The notes beneath the pieces were generated by a model that saw only the letters and a program-made list of their open reading frames with translations, was not told the DNA's origin and ran no database searches. Both the position numbers and the translations under genes were made by a program. Shown here in pieces: positions 44,481-51,807 of a DNA stretch of 64,000 nt. Positions within the stretch are counted from its first letter, which is position 1, and every line of letters begins with the position of its first letter. The DNA comes from Phycisphaerales bacterium (GTDB lineage: Bacteria > Planctomycetota > Phycisphaerae > Sedimentisphaerales > Anaerobacaceae), in NCBI GenBank assembly GCA_003141315.1, contig PLLP01000017.1:1-64000 (forward strand), written 5' to 3'.

Positions 44481-45059
44481 ATGGCGGAAATTGTGCCGAC
44501 AAGAGAACAGACGTTCGAATTGTTAAAAGAATATAATAAGAATGAAGCCCTTATCAAGCACGCACTGGCTGTCGAAGCGGTGATGAGATATTGCGCCCGC
44601 AAAAAAGGTGAGGATGAGAAAAAGTGGGGCGTAATCGGCCTTATACACGATTTGGATTACGAGCAGTTTCCAGCCGAGCATTGCAAAAAGACGCCGGAGA
44701 TTTTAAGGCAGCACAACTGGCCCGAAGATTATATTCACGCCGTCGTTAGTCACGGCTGGGGCTTATGCAGCGACGTCGAACCAAAAACGGATTTGGAAAA
44801 AACTCTTTATGCGATTGATGAATTGACAGGTTTGGTGACAGCAACGGCTCTTGTCAGGCCCAGCAGAAGCGTCCTCGATATGGAGGTTAGTTCCATTAAA
44901 AAGAAGTGGAAGGACAAACGTTTTGCCGCGGGCGTCAATCGCGAAGTAATAGAAAAAGGCGCTGCGATGCTCGGCGTTGACCTCTGGAGTCTGGTCGCTG
45001 ATACCATCGAGGGTATGAAGACCGTCGCCGCCGACATCGGTTTGAAAGGCAATATTTAG
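44481..45059 (+). CDS. HD-domain phosphohydrolase-like protein
   Basis: A 192-residue HD-fold protein. KHALAVEAVMRYCARK carries the first His and GLIHDLDYEQFP the HD pair. A later conserved VVSHGW (about 93-98) supplies another ligand. It belongs to the small HDIG-type hydrolases whose substrates are unclear. It lies 17 bases after the MBL lipoprotein gene on the same strand and could be co-transcribed. Confidence 0.88.
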   Translation: MAEIVPTREQTFELLKEYNKNEALIKHALAVEAVMRYCARKKGEDEKKWGVIGLIHDLDYEQFPAEHCKKTPEILRQHNWPEDYIHAVVSHGWGLCSDVEPKTDLEKTLYAIDELTGLVTATALVRPSRSVLDMEVSSIKKKWKDKRFAAGVNREVIEKGAAMLGVDLWSLVADTIEGMKTVAADIGLKGNI

Positions 45060-45070
45060 AAATAATATTT

Positions 45071-45188
45071 AGCCACAGATGGAATTTATCCGCTCCGCCA
45101 GAGGCGGATGGCGGACAGATTAACACAGATTTTTAAACCGATACAAAAGCACGAAGACAAATGAAAAAAAAGACGGGATGACAGGATT
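45071..45188. repeat. Composite interspersed repeat locus between HD and M48 genes
   Basis: Several repeat words lie side by side: AGCCACAGAT (45071-45080), a perfect TCCGCC-AGA-GGCGGA hairpin (45094-45108), GACAGATTAACACAGATT from 45115, an AAAGCACGAAGACAAATG segment near 45145 and GACGGGATGACAGGATT near 45172. The words CCACAGAT, ACACGAAG and GGATT also occur at other loci in this window. Confidence 0.65.
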
Positions 45189-46410
45189 ATTTTTGAGGAA
45201 TTGTCAGGGTTTTGTGGCAGCGGGGGCAATTCACTGTAGGATTACTAAAATTGGGCGGGATTTTCAAATTCAGGCCGCAAAGGCAGGTAAGAAAAGTAAA
45301 GCCGTTAACTTTTCGCATCAAATCGCCGACCTGGTGAATTTGTTTTTCCGTTTTCTGCTGCTTTTCTGCTTTCGTCGCTGCCTCTCTTATCGCCACCTCT
45401 TCCGACGTAATTGCGGAAGGGGGGATAATAGTTCTTTGGCCTGTAATGTCCGAATACGCCTTTGAATAATCCCTGTACGATGCGCCGCCGGACAGCTTGC
45501 GAAGGATTTTGATTCGTTCCTGAATTGGCGGATGCGTGCTTAACAGGCCTTCAGCCGACAATCCCATTTTCGTTTTGAACGGGTTGGCGATGAACATCGG
45601 AGCGTTGACTTTGTTTGCACTCGCCAGCTGCGGAGCGGAATCGGCTGCGATTTTTTCGAGGGCGTTTGCCAATCCTTCGGGATAACGTGTGAGTCTTGCC
45701 GAGCCTGCGTCAGCGAGGTATTCGCGTTTTCGTGAAAGTGCGAAGTAAAGAACTTGTGCCATAATCGGAGCGAGGATTGCCGCTACGAGGGCAATGATAA
45801 TGAAGATTGCCGCGCCCTGTCCGCCGCCGCGTCCTTCAGATGAATATCTTCTGCGTGAGCCGCCGCCGTAATACAGGCCTCTCATAAAAACCTGCGAGAG
45901 CAGGACGATTGAGCCGAGCATAATCCCCGCCAGCGTCACAAAGAGAATATCGCGATGTACGACGTGGCTCATCTCGTGGCCGATGACGCCCTGCAGCTCA
46001 TCGCGGTTGAGTCTGCCGAGCAGTCCCGCGGTGATGGCGATGGAAGCATTTTCGGGATTTCGGCCCGTGGCGAAGGCGTTCAGGGCAGGGTCGTTTATGA
46101 TGTAGATTTTGGGCACCTTATTTAGCCCGGCGGCTATCGTCATTTCCTCGACCACGTTGAACAGCTGCGGGTGGACATCATGGGTTATCGGCACAGCGTT
46201 GCTCGCAGACAGGAGAATCTGGTCGCCGCTGGTAAAACTAACAATAGTAAGCAGCAGCCATACGCCTGTAGCAATAAAGACGCCGACGTACCCGCCCTCC
46301 GGCCCGCCATACGATGCGCCGATTACAAAACCGAGCAATACCAGGACGCAGGCCATCGCAGCCAGCAGAAGAAGGGAATTGCGTTTATTGACCCTGATTT
46401 GCTCCCACAT
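45187..46410 (-). CDS. HtpX-like M48 family membrane metallopeptidase
   Basis: A 407-residue zinc peptidase. Two membrane helices lie near residues 12-34 and 42-60. The HEMSH zinc site is at 145-149 in GVIGHEMSHVVHRD, and two more helices follow (ILFVTLAGIMLGSIVLLSQV and a second hydrophobic stretch near 200). The Glu ligand is probably in SRKREYLADAGSARL. The C-terminal 50 residues end in CLCG...CPRCHKTL, a likely zinc ribbon absent from minimal HtpX. It lies downstream of lemA in the same operon, a frequent pairing. Confidence 0.92.
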   Translation of the reverse strand: MWEQIRVNKRNSLLLLAAMACVLVLLGFVIGASYGGPEGGYVGVFIATGVWLLLTIVSFTSGDQILLSASNAVPITHDVHPQLFNVVEEMTIAAGLNKVPKIYIINDPALNAFATGRNPENASIAITAGLLGRLNRDELQGVIGHEMSHVVHRDILFVTLAGIMLGSIVLLSQVFMRGLYYGGGSRRRYSSEGRGGGQGAAIFIIIALVAAILAPIMAQVLYFALSRKREYLADAGSARLTRYPEGLANALEKIAADSAPQLASANKVNAPMFIANPFKTKMGLSAEGLLSTHPPIQERIKILRKLSGGASYRDYSKAYSDITGQRTIIPPSAITSEEVAIREAATKAEKQQKTEKQIHQVGDLMRKVNGFTFLTCLCGLNLKIPPNFSNPTVNCPRCHKTLTIPQK

Positions 46411-46450
46411 AATTAGTCAGCAGCTATTAGTTGTTATCGGATAGTCGCAA

Positions 46451-46489
46451 TCCGCCGCATGGCGTAAGCCATCCCTTATGGGAGGCGGA
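46451..46489. repeat. Predicted three-way-junction element between lemA and the M48 gene
   Basis: The outer stem is TCCGCC (46451-46456) with GGCGGA (46484-46489). It encloses two perfect hairpins, ATGGC-GTAA-GCCAT (46459-46472) and CCC-TTAT-GGG (46473-46482). The outer arms match the TCCGCC/GGCGGA hairpins at 45094 and 26397. Confidence 0.6.
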
Positions 46490-46538
46490 CCAGCCGGAAT
46501 TACGAACCGCGAATAATAAATTACCAATCACGGCCTGT

Positions 46539-47108
46539 TTATGTAAAACTTACTTTTGGCACCTCGCGTTCGGCAGGGGTTTCAAGCTCGAAGAAATCCC
46601 GCTGGGTAAAACTAAACATACCCGCCACGATATTCGACGGGAAAACCTGAATCTTGTTGTTGTAAAACAGGACCTGGTCGTTATAGCTTTGCCTGGCAAA
46701 CGAGATTTTATTTTCAGTGCTCGAAAGCTCTTCCTGCAGCGCGAGAAAATTCTGGTTGGCCTTTAAATCGGGATAGTTTTCCACGACGAGCATAAATTTG
46801 CTAATCGCATCCGCCAGCGCGCCTTCGGCCTTCGATGCCTCGGGGACGTTTTTGGCGGCAACGGCCTGGCTTCTCGCCTGTGTGATGGCCTCGAACGTGC
46901 CGCGTTCGTGCCTCATATACCCCTTGGCGGTTTCCACAAGGTTAGGTATCAGGTCGTGACGTCTTTTTAACTGCACGTCAATTTGAGACCACGCGTTTGT
47001 CACTTGATTGCGAAGGCGAACCAGGGAGTTGTATATGCCTATACCGTAAAATATAAACAATACCAACGCCACCAAGATGACAGCAAAAACAACAGTAATT
47101 GCCATCAT
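46539..47108 (-). CDS. lemA: LemA family protein
   Basis: A 189-residue membrane-anchored helical protein. The N-terminal helix (VVFAVILVALVLFIFYGIG) is followed by the family core IYNSLVRLRNQVTNAWSQIDVQLKRRHDLIPNLVETAKGY (split here across about residues 28-65), then LSSTENKISFARQSYNDQVL. The function is not settled in any bacterium. AAGGAG precedes the tandem ATGs. It lies between a 28-residue membrane peptide gene and an M48 peptidase gene on the same strand. Confidence 0.95.
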   Translation of the reverse strand: MMAITVVFAVILVALVLFIFYGIGIYNSLVRLRNQVTNAWSQIDVQLKRRHDLIPNLVETAKGYMRHERGTFEAITQARSQAVAAKNVPEASKAEGALADAISKFMLVVENYPDLKANQNFLALQEELSSTENKISFARQSYNDQVLFYNNKIQVFPSNIVAGMFSFTQRDFFELETPAEREVPKVSFT

Positions 47109-47150
47109 AGGCTTACTCCTTATTTCAGGATAATACAGATACTTAATTTT

Positions 47151-47237
47151 TTATTGTTGCTTTTTCTTCAGGACCAGTGCAACAACGATGAGTACGATGG
47201 CGACTCCGGCTAAAATAATTGACCACTTCCATGACAT
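47151..47237 (-). CDS. 28-residue single-pass membrane peptide
   Basis: The ORF starts MSWKWSIILAGVAIVLIVVA, then LVLKKKQQ: one hydrophobic helix with a positively charged C-terminus. A GAGGAG element lies 7 bases before the ATG, a strong translation signal for a gene this small. It sits between the zf-TFIIB gene (42-base gap) and lemA (42-base gap) on the same strand. It has no recognised family; a helper or assembly role with LemA or the peptidase is inferred only from position. Confidence 0.55.
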   Translation of the reverse strand: MSWKWSIILAGVAIVLIVVALVLKKKQQ

Positions 47238-47279
47238 AGTTTTACTCCTCAATAATTAACTTCTAAACTTTTAATATTT

Positions 47280-47669
47280 TTACCGGTATCCGAACATATC
47301 GGCCAGCATTGTACGGATTTTATTATCCTTATCAAGATGGGCTTTGTCAAAGATATTTTGCAGTTCATTTTTATCGAACCACAGGCCATCGCCTTTCGGG
47401 CAGCGGTCGATAACCAGCGGCTCCGCCGAGTTACCGACGATAATTTTATCCATTTTACCATCACATATCGGGCAGCGCCTCGCTTTTTCTTTAGAATTCG
47501 GGTCTTTTTGGAATGATTCGATTAGTTCCGCAGCAATGCGCCTATCCTGCAGGAGCAGTTCAAGTTCGCCGGCGTCAAGCCAGATTCCATCACAGCTTAC
47601 ACAGTGGTCAATCTCCACGTCGGAAAGCTCGATTGTTATCATCGCATTTTTACACACCGGACAATTCAT
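47280..47669 (-). CDS. Twin zf-TFIIB-type zinc-ribbon protein
   Basis: A 129-residue protein with two zf-TFIIB-like ribbons: MNCPVCKNAMITIELSDVEI then CVSCDGIWLDAGELELLL, and CPICDGKMDKIIV then RCPKGDGLWFDKNELQNI. Both have the CxxC...CxxC-G-WLDAGEL pattern, although the second has CPKGD with one Cys lost. I start at the ATG at 47669 (an in-frame TTG is 12 bases earlier). It is the first gene of the leftward lemA operon. Confidence 0.88.
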   Translation of the reverse strand: MNCPVCKNAMITIELSDVEIDHCVSCDGIWLDAGELELLLQDRRIAAELIESFQKDPNSKEKARRCPICDGKMDKIIVGNSAEPLVIDRCPKGDGLWFDKNELQNIFDKAHLDKDNKIRTMLADMFGYR

Positions 47670-47969
47670 TGCCTTGCCCAATAAAAACGTTAGCTGTAAT
47701 AAATTAACAATCGGACAATATTCGTGCAGCCAACCGGATTCCTTTAAGTTTTCCTTCGGCGGTGATACTACAACAGGCAGCCTTGCTCGTCAAGAATAAT
47801 TGCCGCAAACTCTGTTCGAGCCGTAAAATCCCGAAGTCGAACCGGCCTGTGGCGAGTGCCGGGCGAATCGGCAGACCAAATATTTGGTTTTAGGCTTGAC
47901 GATTGGGTTTTAGTCGGTTAATGATATTCGACTATAGATTATTGTTTGGCTGTATTAAGGTATTTGCGG

Positions 47970-48758
47970 ATGATAGTTGATTGCCACACACATTTTTCAT
48001 CAGATAACAGGATAATGTCGGAACATATCGGGGCGGCAGAGCCGGTCGATAAGTGTATTGTGCTGGGGACACCGGAGCCGGCTGTTGAGGATATAAATGA
48101 ACGGCTGGCAGATTATGTAAAAAGTTATAAGGACAGGATGATAGGCTTCGCATTCATTGACCCGGTGCGCGATTTGTACAATACCAAAGAGTTGCGTTAC
48201 GTCACGGGAGACCTGGGGCTTTCGGGGACGGCTGTTTATTGTGCGCAATGCGGTTTTCACCCTGCTCAAAGCAGGGCAATGCGGTTTTACGAGGCGGCTG
48301 AAGAGCTTGGACTGCCGGTATTTTTTCACAACGGGCCTGTCCTTAAAGCGGATTCGTTTCTCGAATATGCCCAGCCTGTCCTGCTCGACGATATTGCACG
48401 AACCTTCAGAAAGCTCAAAATTATCATTGGCGATATCGGCCTGCCTTTTGTGGAGCAGACATACTCAATGCTGGCCAAGCACGAAAATGTCTACGCCGAT
48501 TTTACCATAAATCCCGACAGTTCCTGGCAGACTTTCAACCTTGTTGTCCGTGCGTATGAAAGCAAGGTAATGGATAAGCTGCTGTTCGGCAGCGGTTTTC
48601 CTCTCGGAAGGGCGCAAAAGTGCATTGAAGTGCTTTTGGGGTTTAATAAGATGTTCATTGAAGCCGACCTGCCTTCTGTTCCGAGGGCCGAGATACAGGA
48701 TTTCCTCCAGAGGAATACGCTTTTTGCGCTCGGGATAAAGCAAATCGCGGAAAAATAG
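47970..48758 (+). CDS. TIM-barrel amidohydrolase family protein
   Basis: A 262-residue protein of the amidohydrolase_2 type. MIVDCHTHF supplies the HxH metal pair at residues 5-7. Later landmarks are FHNGPV near 128, IIGDIGLPFVEQ near 155 and LLFGSGFPLG near 205, where the usual Asp of the family (GSDxP) is replaced by Gly-Phe. Metal dependence is therefore uncertain. AAGG at 47957-47960 supports the ATG at 47970 over an upstream TTG. Substrate unknown; neighbours do not help. Confidence 0.87.
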   Translation: MIVDCHTHFSSDNRIMSEHIGAAEPVDKCIVLGTPEPAVEDINERLADYVKSYKDRMIGFAFIDPVRDLYNTKELRYVTGDLGLSGTAVYCAQCGFHPAQSRAMRFYEAAEELGLPVFFHNGPVLKADSFLEYAQPVLLDDIARTFRKLKIIIGDIGLPFVEQTYSMLAKHENVYADFTINPDSSWQTFNLVVRAYESKVMDKLLFGSGFPLGRAQKCIEVLLGFNKMFIEADLPSVPRAEIQDFLQRNTLFALGIKQIAEK

Positions 48759-48794
48759 CCGAATCATCGCTATAAAGCCAACGCAGCAGCCGGC

Positions 48795-49058
48795 TTATTT
48801 GAAACCCTTGACACGATTACCGGAATATTTTTTGCACGCCTTTTCGAGGTCAACATCACTTATATTAGCGAGGGTGCACAGCCATGCGAGACAATCCGCA
48901 AATTCCGCTTCTTTATTTTTCTGGTCCTTGCCTGCCAGAGCCGTCGATAGTTCGCCTACCTCTTCTACAAACCACATAAAGGTTTTTGGCATGCCTCTTT
49001 GGCGGTCGCGTTTCTCGTATCTTTTGGATATCAGGCGTTGAAATTCTCTTATGTGCAT
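48795..49058 (-). CDS. MazG-like nucleotide pyrophosphohydrolase
   Basis: An 87-residue single-domain all-alpha NTP pyrophosphatase. The Glu/Asp metal motif is FVEEVGELSTAL (EExxE), followed by AEFADCLAWLCTLAN with ExxD. Such short MazG-type proteins hydrolyse (d)NTPs to monophosphates and are often house-cleaning enzymes. It lies downstream of the Rrf2 regulator gene on the same strand, about 100 bases apart. Confidence 0.9.
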   Translation of the reverse strand: MHIREFQRLISKRYEKRDRQRGMPKTFMWFVEEVGELSTALAGKDQKNKEAEFADCLAWLCTLANISDVDLEKACKKYSGNRVKGFK

Positions 49059-49160
49059 TTTAGTATGCCCTGAAAAAATTTTCGGCGTATAGCTATGGCT
49101 TTTTTAAACTGCCTTACTGATTGAGCCACAACTATACGCCGTTTTTTTTTGCTGCGATGA

Positions 49161-49553
49161 TTAGAGAACGTCGCTCATTTTTGTCTTATCAAAGACAACT
49201 TTCGCCTGTCCGTAGGCCTTGTCAATGGCAGCCTCTGCCTTTGGGCCGAATCTTTCCTTCGGCGCCAGGACGGCAATCTTCAGATTGCGTTTCATTGGCC
49301 CTTCGACCGCCTCGATTACGTCCAGCATTGAAACTTTCTTCAGGGGCTTCGCCAGCGAATAACCGCCTCCCGGGCCTCTTTTGCTGTGAAGGATGCCTGC
49401 CTTGACAAACTGCTGGAGTATCTTAAAAAGATATTCCAGCGGTATGCCGTACCGCTTTGAGATGTCATCTGAAAGGATGAGAGACCCATCCTGGTGCTTG
49501 GCGATATACTCTAACGCCACGATTCCATAACTGATTGACTTACTTAACTTCAT
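49161..49553 (-). CDS. Rrf2 family transcriptional regulator
   Basis: A 130-residue winged-helix regulator: MKLSKSISYGIVALEYIAK, SDDISKRYGIPLEYLFKILQ (recognition helix) and AGILHSKRGPGGGYSLAKP (wing). Residues 85-110, where iron-sulfur members carry three Cys ligands, contain none. It is therefore the cluster-free type and senses something other than Fe-S status. AAGGAGG precedes the ATG. The long AT-rich upstream gap could hold its operator. Confidence 0.93.
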   Translation of the reverse strand: MKLSKSISYGIVALEYIAKHQDGSLILSDDISKRYGIPLEYLFKILQQFVKAGILHSKRGPGGGYSLAKPLKKVSMLDVIEAVEGPMKRNLKIAVLAPKERFGPKAEAAIDKAYGQAKVVFDKTKMSDVL

Positions 49554-49946
49554 TTTATCCTCCTTAAAAAAGGATTAAAAAAATTTTTCCGGTTTTTATG
49601 CCGTATTTATAATGCTTTCTCACTAATATTTAAACAGGGATATTCCTTATTTTCGGATTCCAAATCCCTTGTTTTTTATCAGCCGCTCATTATACAAGAA
49701 AAGCGTAAAATCCAAAAACAAACAAGTTTAATCCGAAAAAAACCTAAAAACACGTCAGACACATCCACTTTAGGGTGTGAGTTAAGGATACGTCTCTTTG
49801 AAAACACACAACAAAAGGTAATTATTCTCGACTATTATTGGCAGGATGGGAAAAAATGCAAGCATTTTTATTCGGGAAAATAAAAAATTTTATTTTTTCT
49901 CAGCCGAAACGTTTGTGGGATAAATGCGTAAATAATCTTAAAATGC
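49554..49946. other. AT-rich gap upstream of the Rrf2 gene
   Basis: No ORF recognised. On the minus strand TTTGGA (49711-49716), a 16-base spacer and TATAAT (49689-49694) form a plausible Rrf2 promoter, giving a 130-base leader. The rest has A/T tracts and no repeat family I could define. Confidence 0.45.
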
Positions 49947-49975
49947 TTGACATAATGGTTAAGATGGTGTAAATA
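49947..49975 (+). promoter_or_regulatory. Sigma-70 promoter for the STAS gene
   Basis: A perfect TTGACA (49947-49952), a 17-base spacer and TAAATA (49970-49975). Transcription would start near 49982, about 34 bases before the ATG at 50016. Confidence 0.65.
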
Positions 49976-50015
49976 AGCTGCCTTTTGGACAAGTGAAATT
50001 TTAGGGAGAAAAGTT

Positions 50016-50384
50016 ATGGCGTCATTAAAGCCTGGAATTAGCGTGCAATATACCGAAACCGCCACGATTATCACGTTTGCGAAGGAAAAAATTCTCGAAG
50101 AAAGGGACATACAGAGCCTGCAGGAGACGATAATGCCTGTTGTAGAGCAGTCTGAACAGGTTCATTTTATCCTCGATTTTCACAATGTTCAGTTTCTCTC
50201 GTCGGCAGTGCTTGGGCTTCTTTTAAGGATAAGCAAGAAGGTCTACGAAAAGAACAGCACCCTGAGGATGTGCGGCATAAATCCGAAGATTTATGAAATT
50301 TTCAAGATAACGCGCCTCAACAGGATTTTCGATATATACGATGACCTCGATGCCGCACTCGCCGCAGGCGAGTCGGCAGCCTGA
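50016..50384 (+). CDS. STAS-domain anti-anti-sigma factor
   Basis: A 122-residue STAS domain of the SpoIIAA/RsbV type. The phosphorylatable Ser lies in LDFHNVQFLSSAVLGLLLRI (Ser68 or Ser69). In partner-switch systems the HATPase partner phosphorylates this Ser and the unphosphorylated form frees the target. The gene has its own good promoter and GGGAG upstream of the ATG. The HATPase gene follows 178 bases later on the same strand. Confidence 0.93.
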   Translation: MASLKPGISVQYTETATIITFAKEKILEERDIQSLQETIMPVVEQSEQVHFILDFHNVQFLSSAVLGLLLRISKKVYEKNSTLRMCGINPKIYEIFKITRLNRIFDIYDDLDAALAAGESAA

Positions 50385-50562
50385 CAAGCGGCACAACTGA
50401 AGATGGCGATTGGCTTCGGCAAGTCTGCCGCCGGTCGGAACAAATTTGTAAATTATCGCAAGCAGTTAGTCGATAGAAGTATAAGTTGCCATACCCAGAC
50501 GCTTTGAAAGCGGGGCCCCACGATAGGAGCAGGGTATTTATTCGCCGCTGGCGGATGATTAG
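50385..50562 (+). other. Possible structured leader between the STAS and HATPase genes
   Basis: The 178-base gap contains ATACCC (50491-50496) paired to GGGTAT (50532-50537). These enclose a perfect CGCTTT-G-AAAGCG hairpin (50500-50512) and a GGGGCCCC palindrome (50513-50520). It could be an RNA structure controlling the downstream gene, but it matches no riboswitch I know. Confidence 0.3.
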
Positions 50563-51024
50563 TTGAGTCTGAAATTTATGTTATCAAAAGAGCCTGTTGG
50601 TTGTTCAGTGGTTGTTGAAAGTAAATCATCGGCGGCGGAGAAGGTGATTGGTCAGATTTTGTCGAAAATGAAGGCTCAAAAGTTCGCCGATGATGATATT
50701 TTTGCCCTTCACCTCGGGCTTGAAGAGGCCTTCATAAATGCCGTCAAGCACGGAAATAAGTTTGACCCGGCCAAGAAGATTACTATTACATACACCATCC
50801 GGCCTGAAAAAGCGGAAATCTGTCTTGCCGACGAGGGCGACGGCTTCGCTCCGGGAAATATCCCCGACCCGACGTTGGGGGATAATATCTATAAAATCGG
50901 GGGCAGGGGGCTTTTCCTGATTCGTTCTTATATGGACGAGATAAATTTTAATGAAAAAGGCAACTGTATCTGTATGGTTAAATATAACAGTAATAAAAAC
51001 TTAAAACCTAAACCTGAAAACTAA
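50563..51024 (+). CDS. Anti-sigma (RsbW-type) HATPase
   Basis: A 153-residue GHKL ATPase domain. The N box is LEEAFINAVKHGNKF (about residues 56-70), the G1 box DEGDGFAPGNIPDP and the G2 region GGRGLFLIRSYMDEI. This is the serine-kinase/anti-sigma partner of STAS proteins. The start is uncertain: TTG at 50563 or ATG at 50578, neither with a clear ribosome site. The last residues (NKNLKPKPEN) are encoded by an AAAACCTAAACCTGAAAAC short-word repeat that runs to 51029. Confidence 0.88.
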   Translation: MSLKFMLSKEPVGCSVVVESKSSAAEKVIGQILSKMKAQKFADDDIFALHLGLEEAFINAVKHGNKFDPAKKITITYTIRPEKAEICLADEGDGFAPGNIPDPTLGDNIYKIGGRGLFLIRSYMDEINFNEKGNCICMVKYNSNKNLKPKPEN

Positions 51025-51029
51025 AAACC
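50996..51029. repeat. Short-word repeat encoding the C-terminus of the HATPase gene
   Basis: AAAAACTTAAAACCTAAACC from 50996 continues into TGAAAACTAAAAACC. It is made of diverged TTAAAACC / CTAAAAACC words and crosses the stop codon at 51022-51024. Confidence 0.55.
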
Positions 51030-51058
51030 GCTTTTTTTAATGGGCTGGCCTGAAAAAT

Positions 51059-51694
51059 ATGAAATTCCATCTGAAAAAAATTTATTGGCTCTCGCTTTGC
51101 TTCGTCGCCTTTTCCTTGAATGGCTGTATCGAGCCTGTCGAGACGCCTGTTATTACTTCAATTCCTCCTTCCGTTTCGATTGCACCTGTAATCAGGCCGC
51201 AGGTTAGTACAAGTCCTTATCCTTACGATTGGACACCACCCAGCCTGCTCGAACGAAGCTGGACCGCGATAGTTGTTCATCACTCCGCCACCGCTTACGG
51301 CAGTATGGCTATTTTTGATAAGTGGCACAAGGAAGGCAACGGCTGGGAGGGCGTTGGCTACGATTTTGTGATAGGAAACGGCACTTACAGCGGCGATGGG
51401 CAGGTCGAGGTCACCTTCAGATGGAGGCAGCAGCGGACAGGCGCCCATGCCGGCGGAACGCCAGGAAACTGGGCCAACGAAAAGGGTGTCGGAATCTGCC
51501 TTGTCGGCGATTTTAACAGGACTATCCCTACCGCAAAACAGATGCAGTCTCTTGCAAAGCTTGTCAAATTCATTCAGGCCAGGTATAAAATTCCCGCAAG
51601 CCGCATTTACGGACATGGTACTGTCCCGGGCGGACACCAGACGGATTGCCCAGGCAAATATTTTTCTATGTCCCGCCTCAAGGCAATGCTCTAA
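51059..51694 (+). CDS. PGRP-like N-acetylmuramoyl-L-alanine amidase lipoprotein
   Basis: A 211-residue lipoprotein (lipobox SLNGC, Cys at residue 22) with an Amidase_2/PGRP domain: TAIVVHHSATAYGSMAIFDKWH (first zinc His), GAHAGGTPGNWANEKGVGIC and the C-terminal GHGTVPGGHQTDCPGKYF (second His and Cys). It cleaves the bond between N-acetylmuramic acid and the stem peptide of peptidoglycan. It probably acts on the periplasmic face of a membrane. The start is an ATG at 51059 without a strong ribosome site. Confidence 0.9.
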   Translation: MKFHLKKIYWLSLCFVAFSLNGCIEPVETPVITSIPPSVSIAPVIRPQVSTSPYPYDWTPPSLLERSWTAIVVHHSATAYGSMAIFDKWHKEGNGWEGVGYDFVIGNGTYSGDGQVEVTFRWRQQRTGAHAGGTPGNWANEKGVGICLVGDFNRTIPTAKQMQSLAKLVKFIQARYKIPASRIYGHGTVPGGHQTDCPGKYFSMSRLKAML

Positions 51695-51807
51695 AACAGA
51701 ATTCTGTATCCTGTTTTATGGAGTATTTTTTTCTCATTTTTTCCTTGATTTCTCTGTTAGGAATGTAGTATCTTTATCCATATAAATATTCGCAGAGGAT
51801 AGGACTT

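Noticed and set aside
48795-49553. Toxin-antitoxin pair from the MazG-like and Rrf2 genes
   Set aside because: MazG-like proteins are pyrophosphohydrolases and Rrf2 is a regulator; about 100 bases separate them and neither is a toxin family.
50491-50537. Known riboswitch
   Set aside because: The structure matches none of the riboswitch cores I can recall, so only a generic structured leader is reported.
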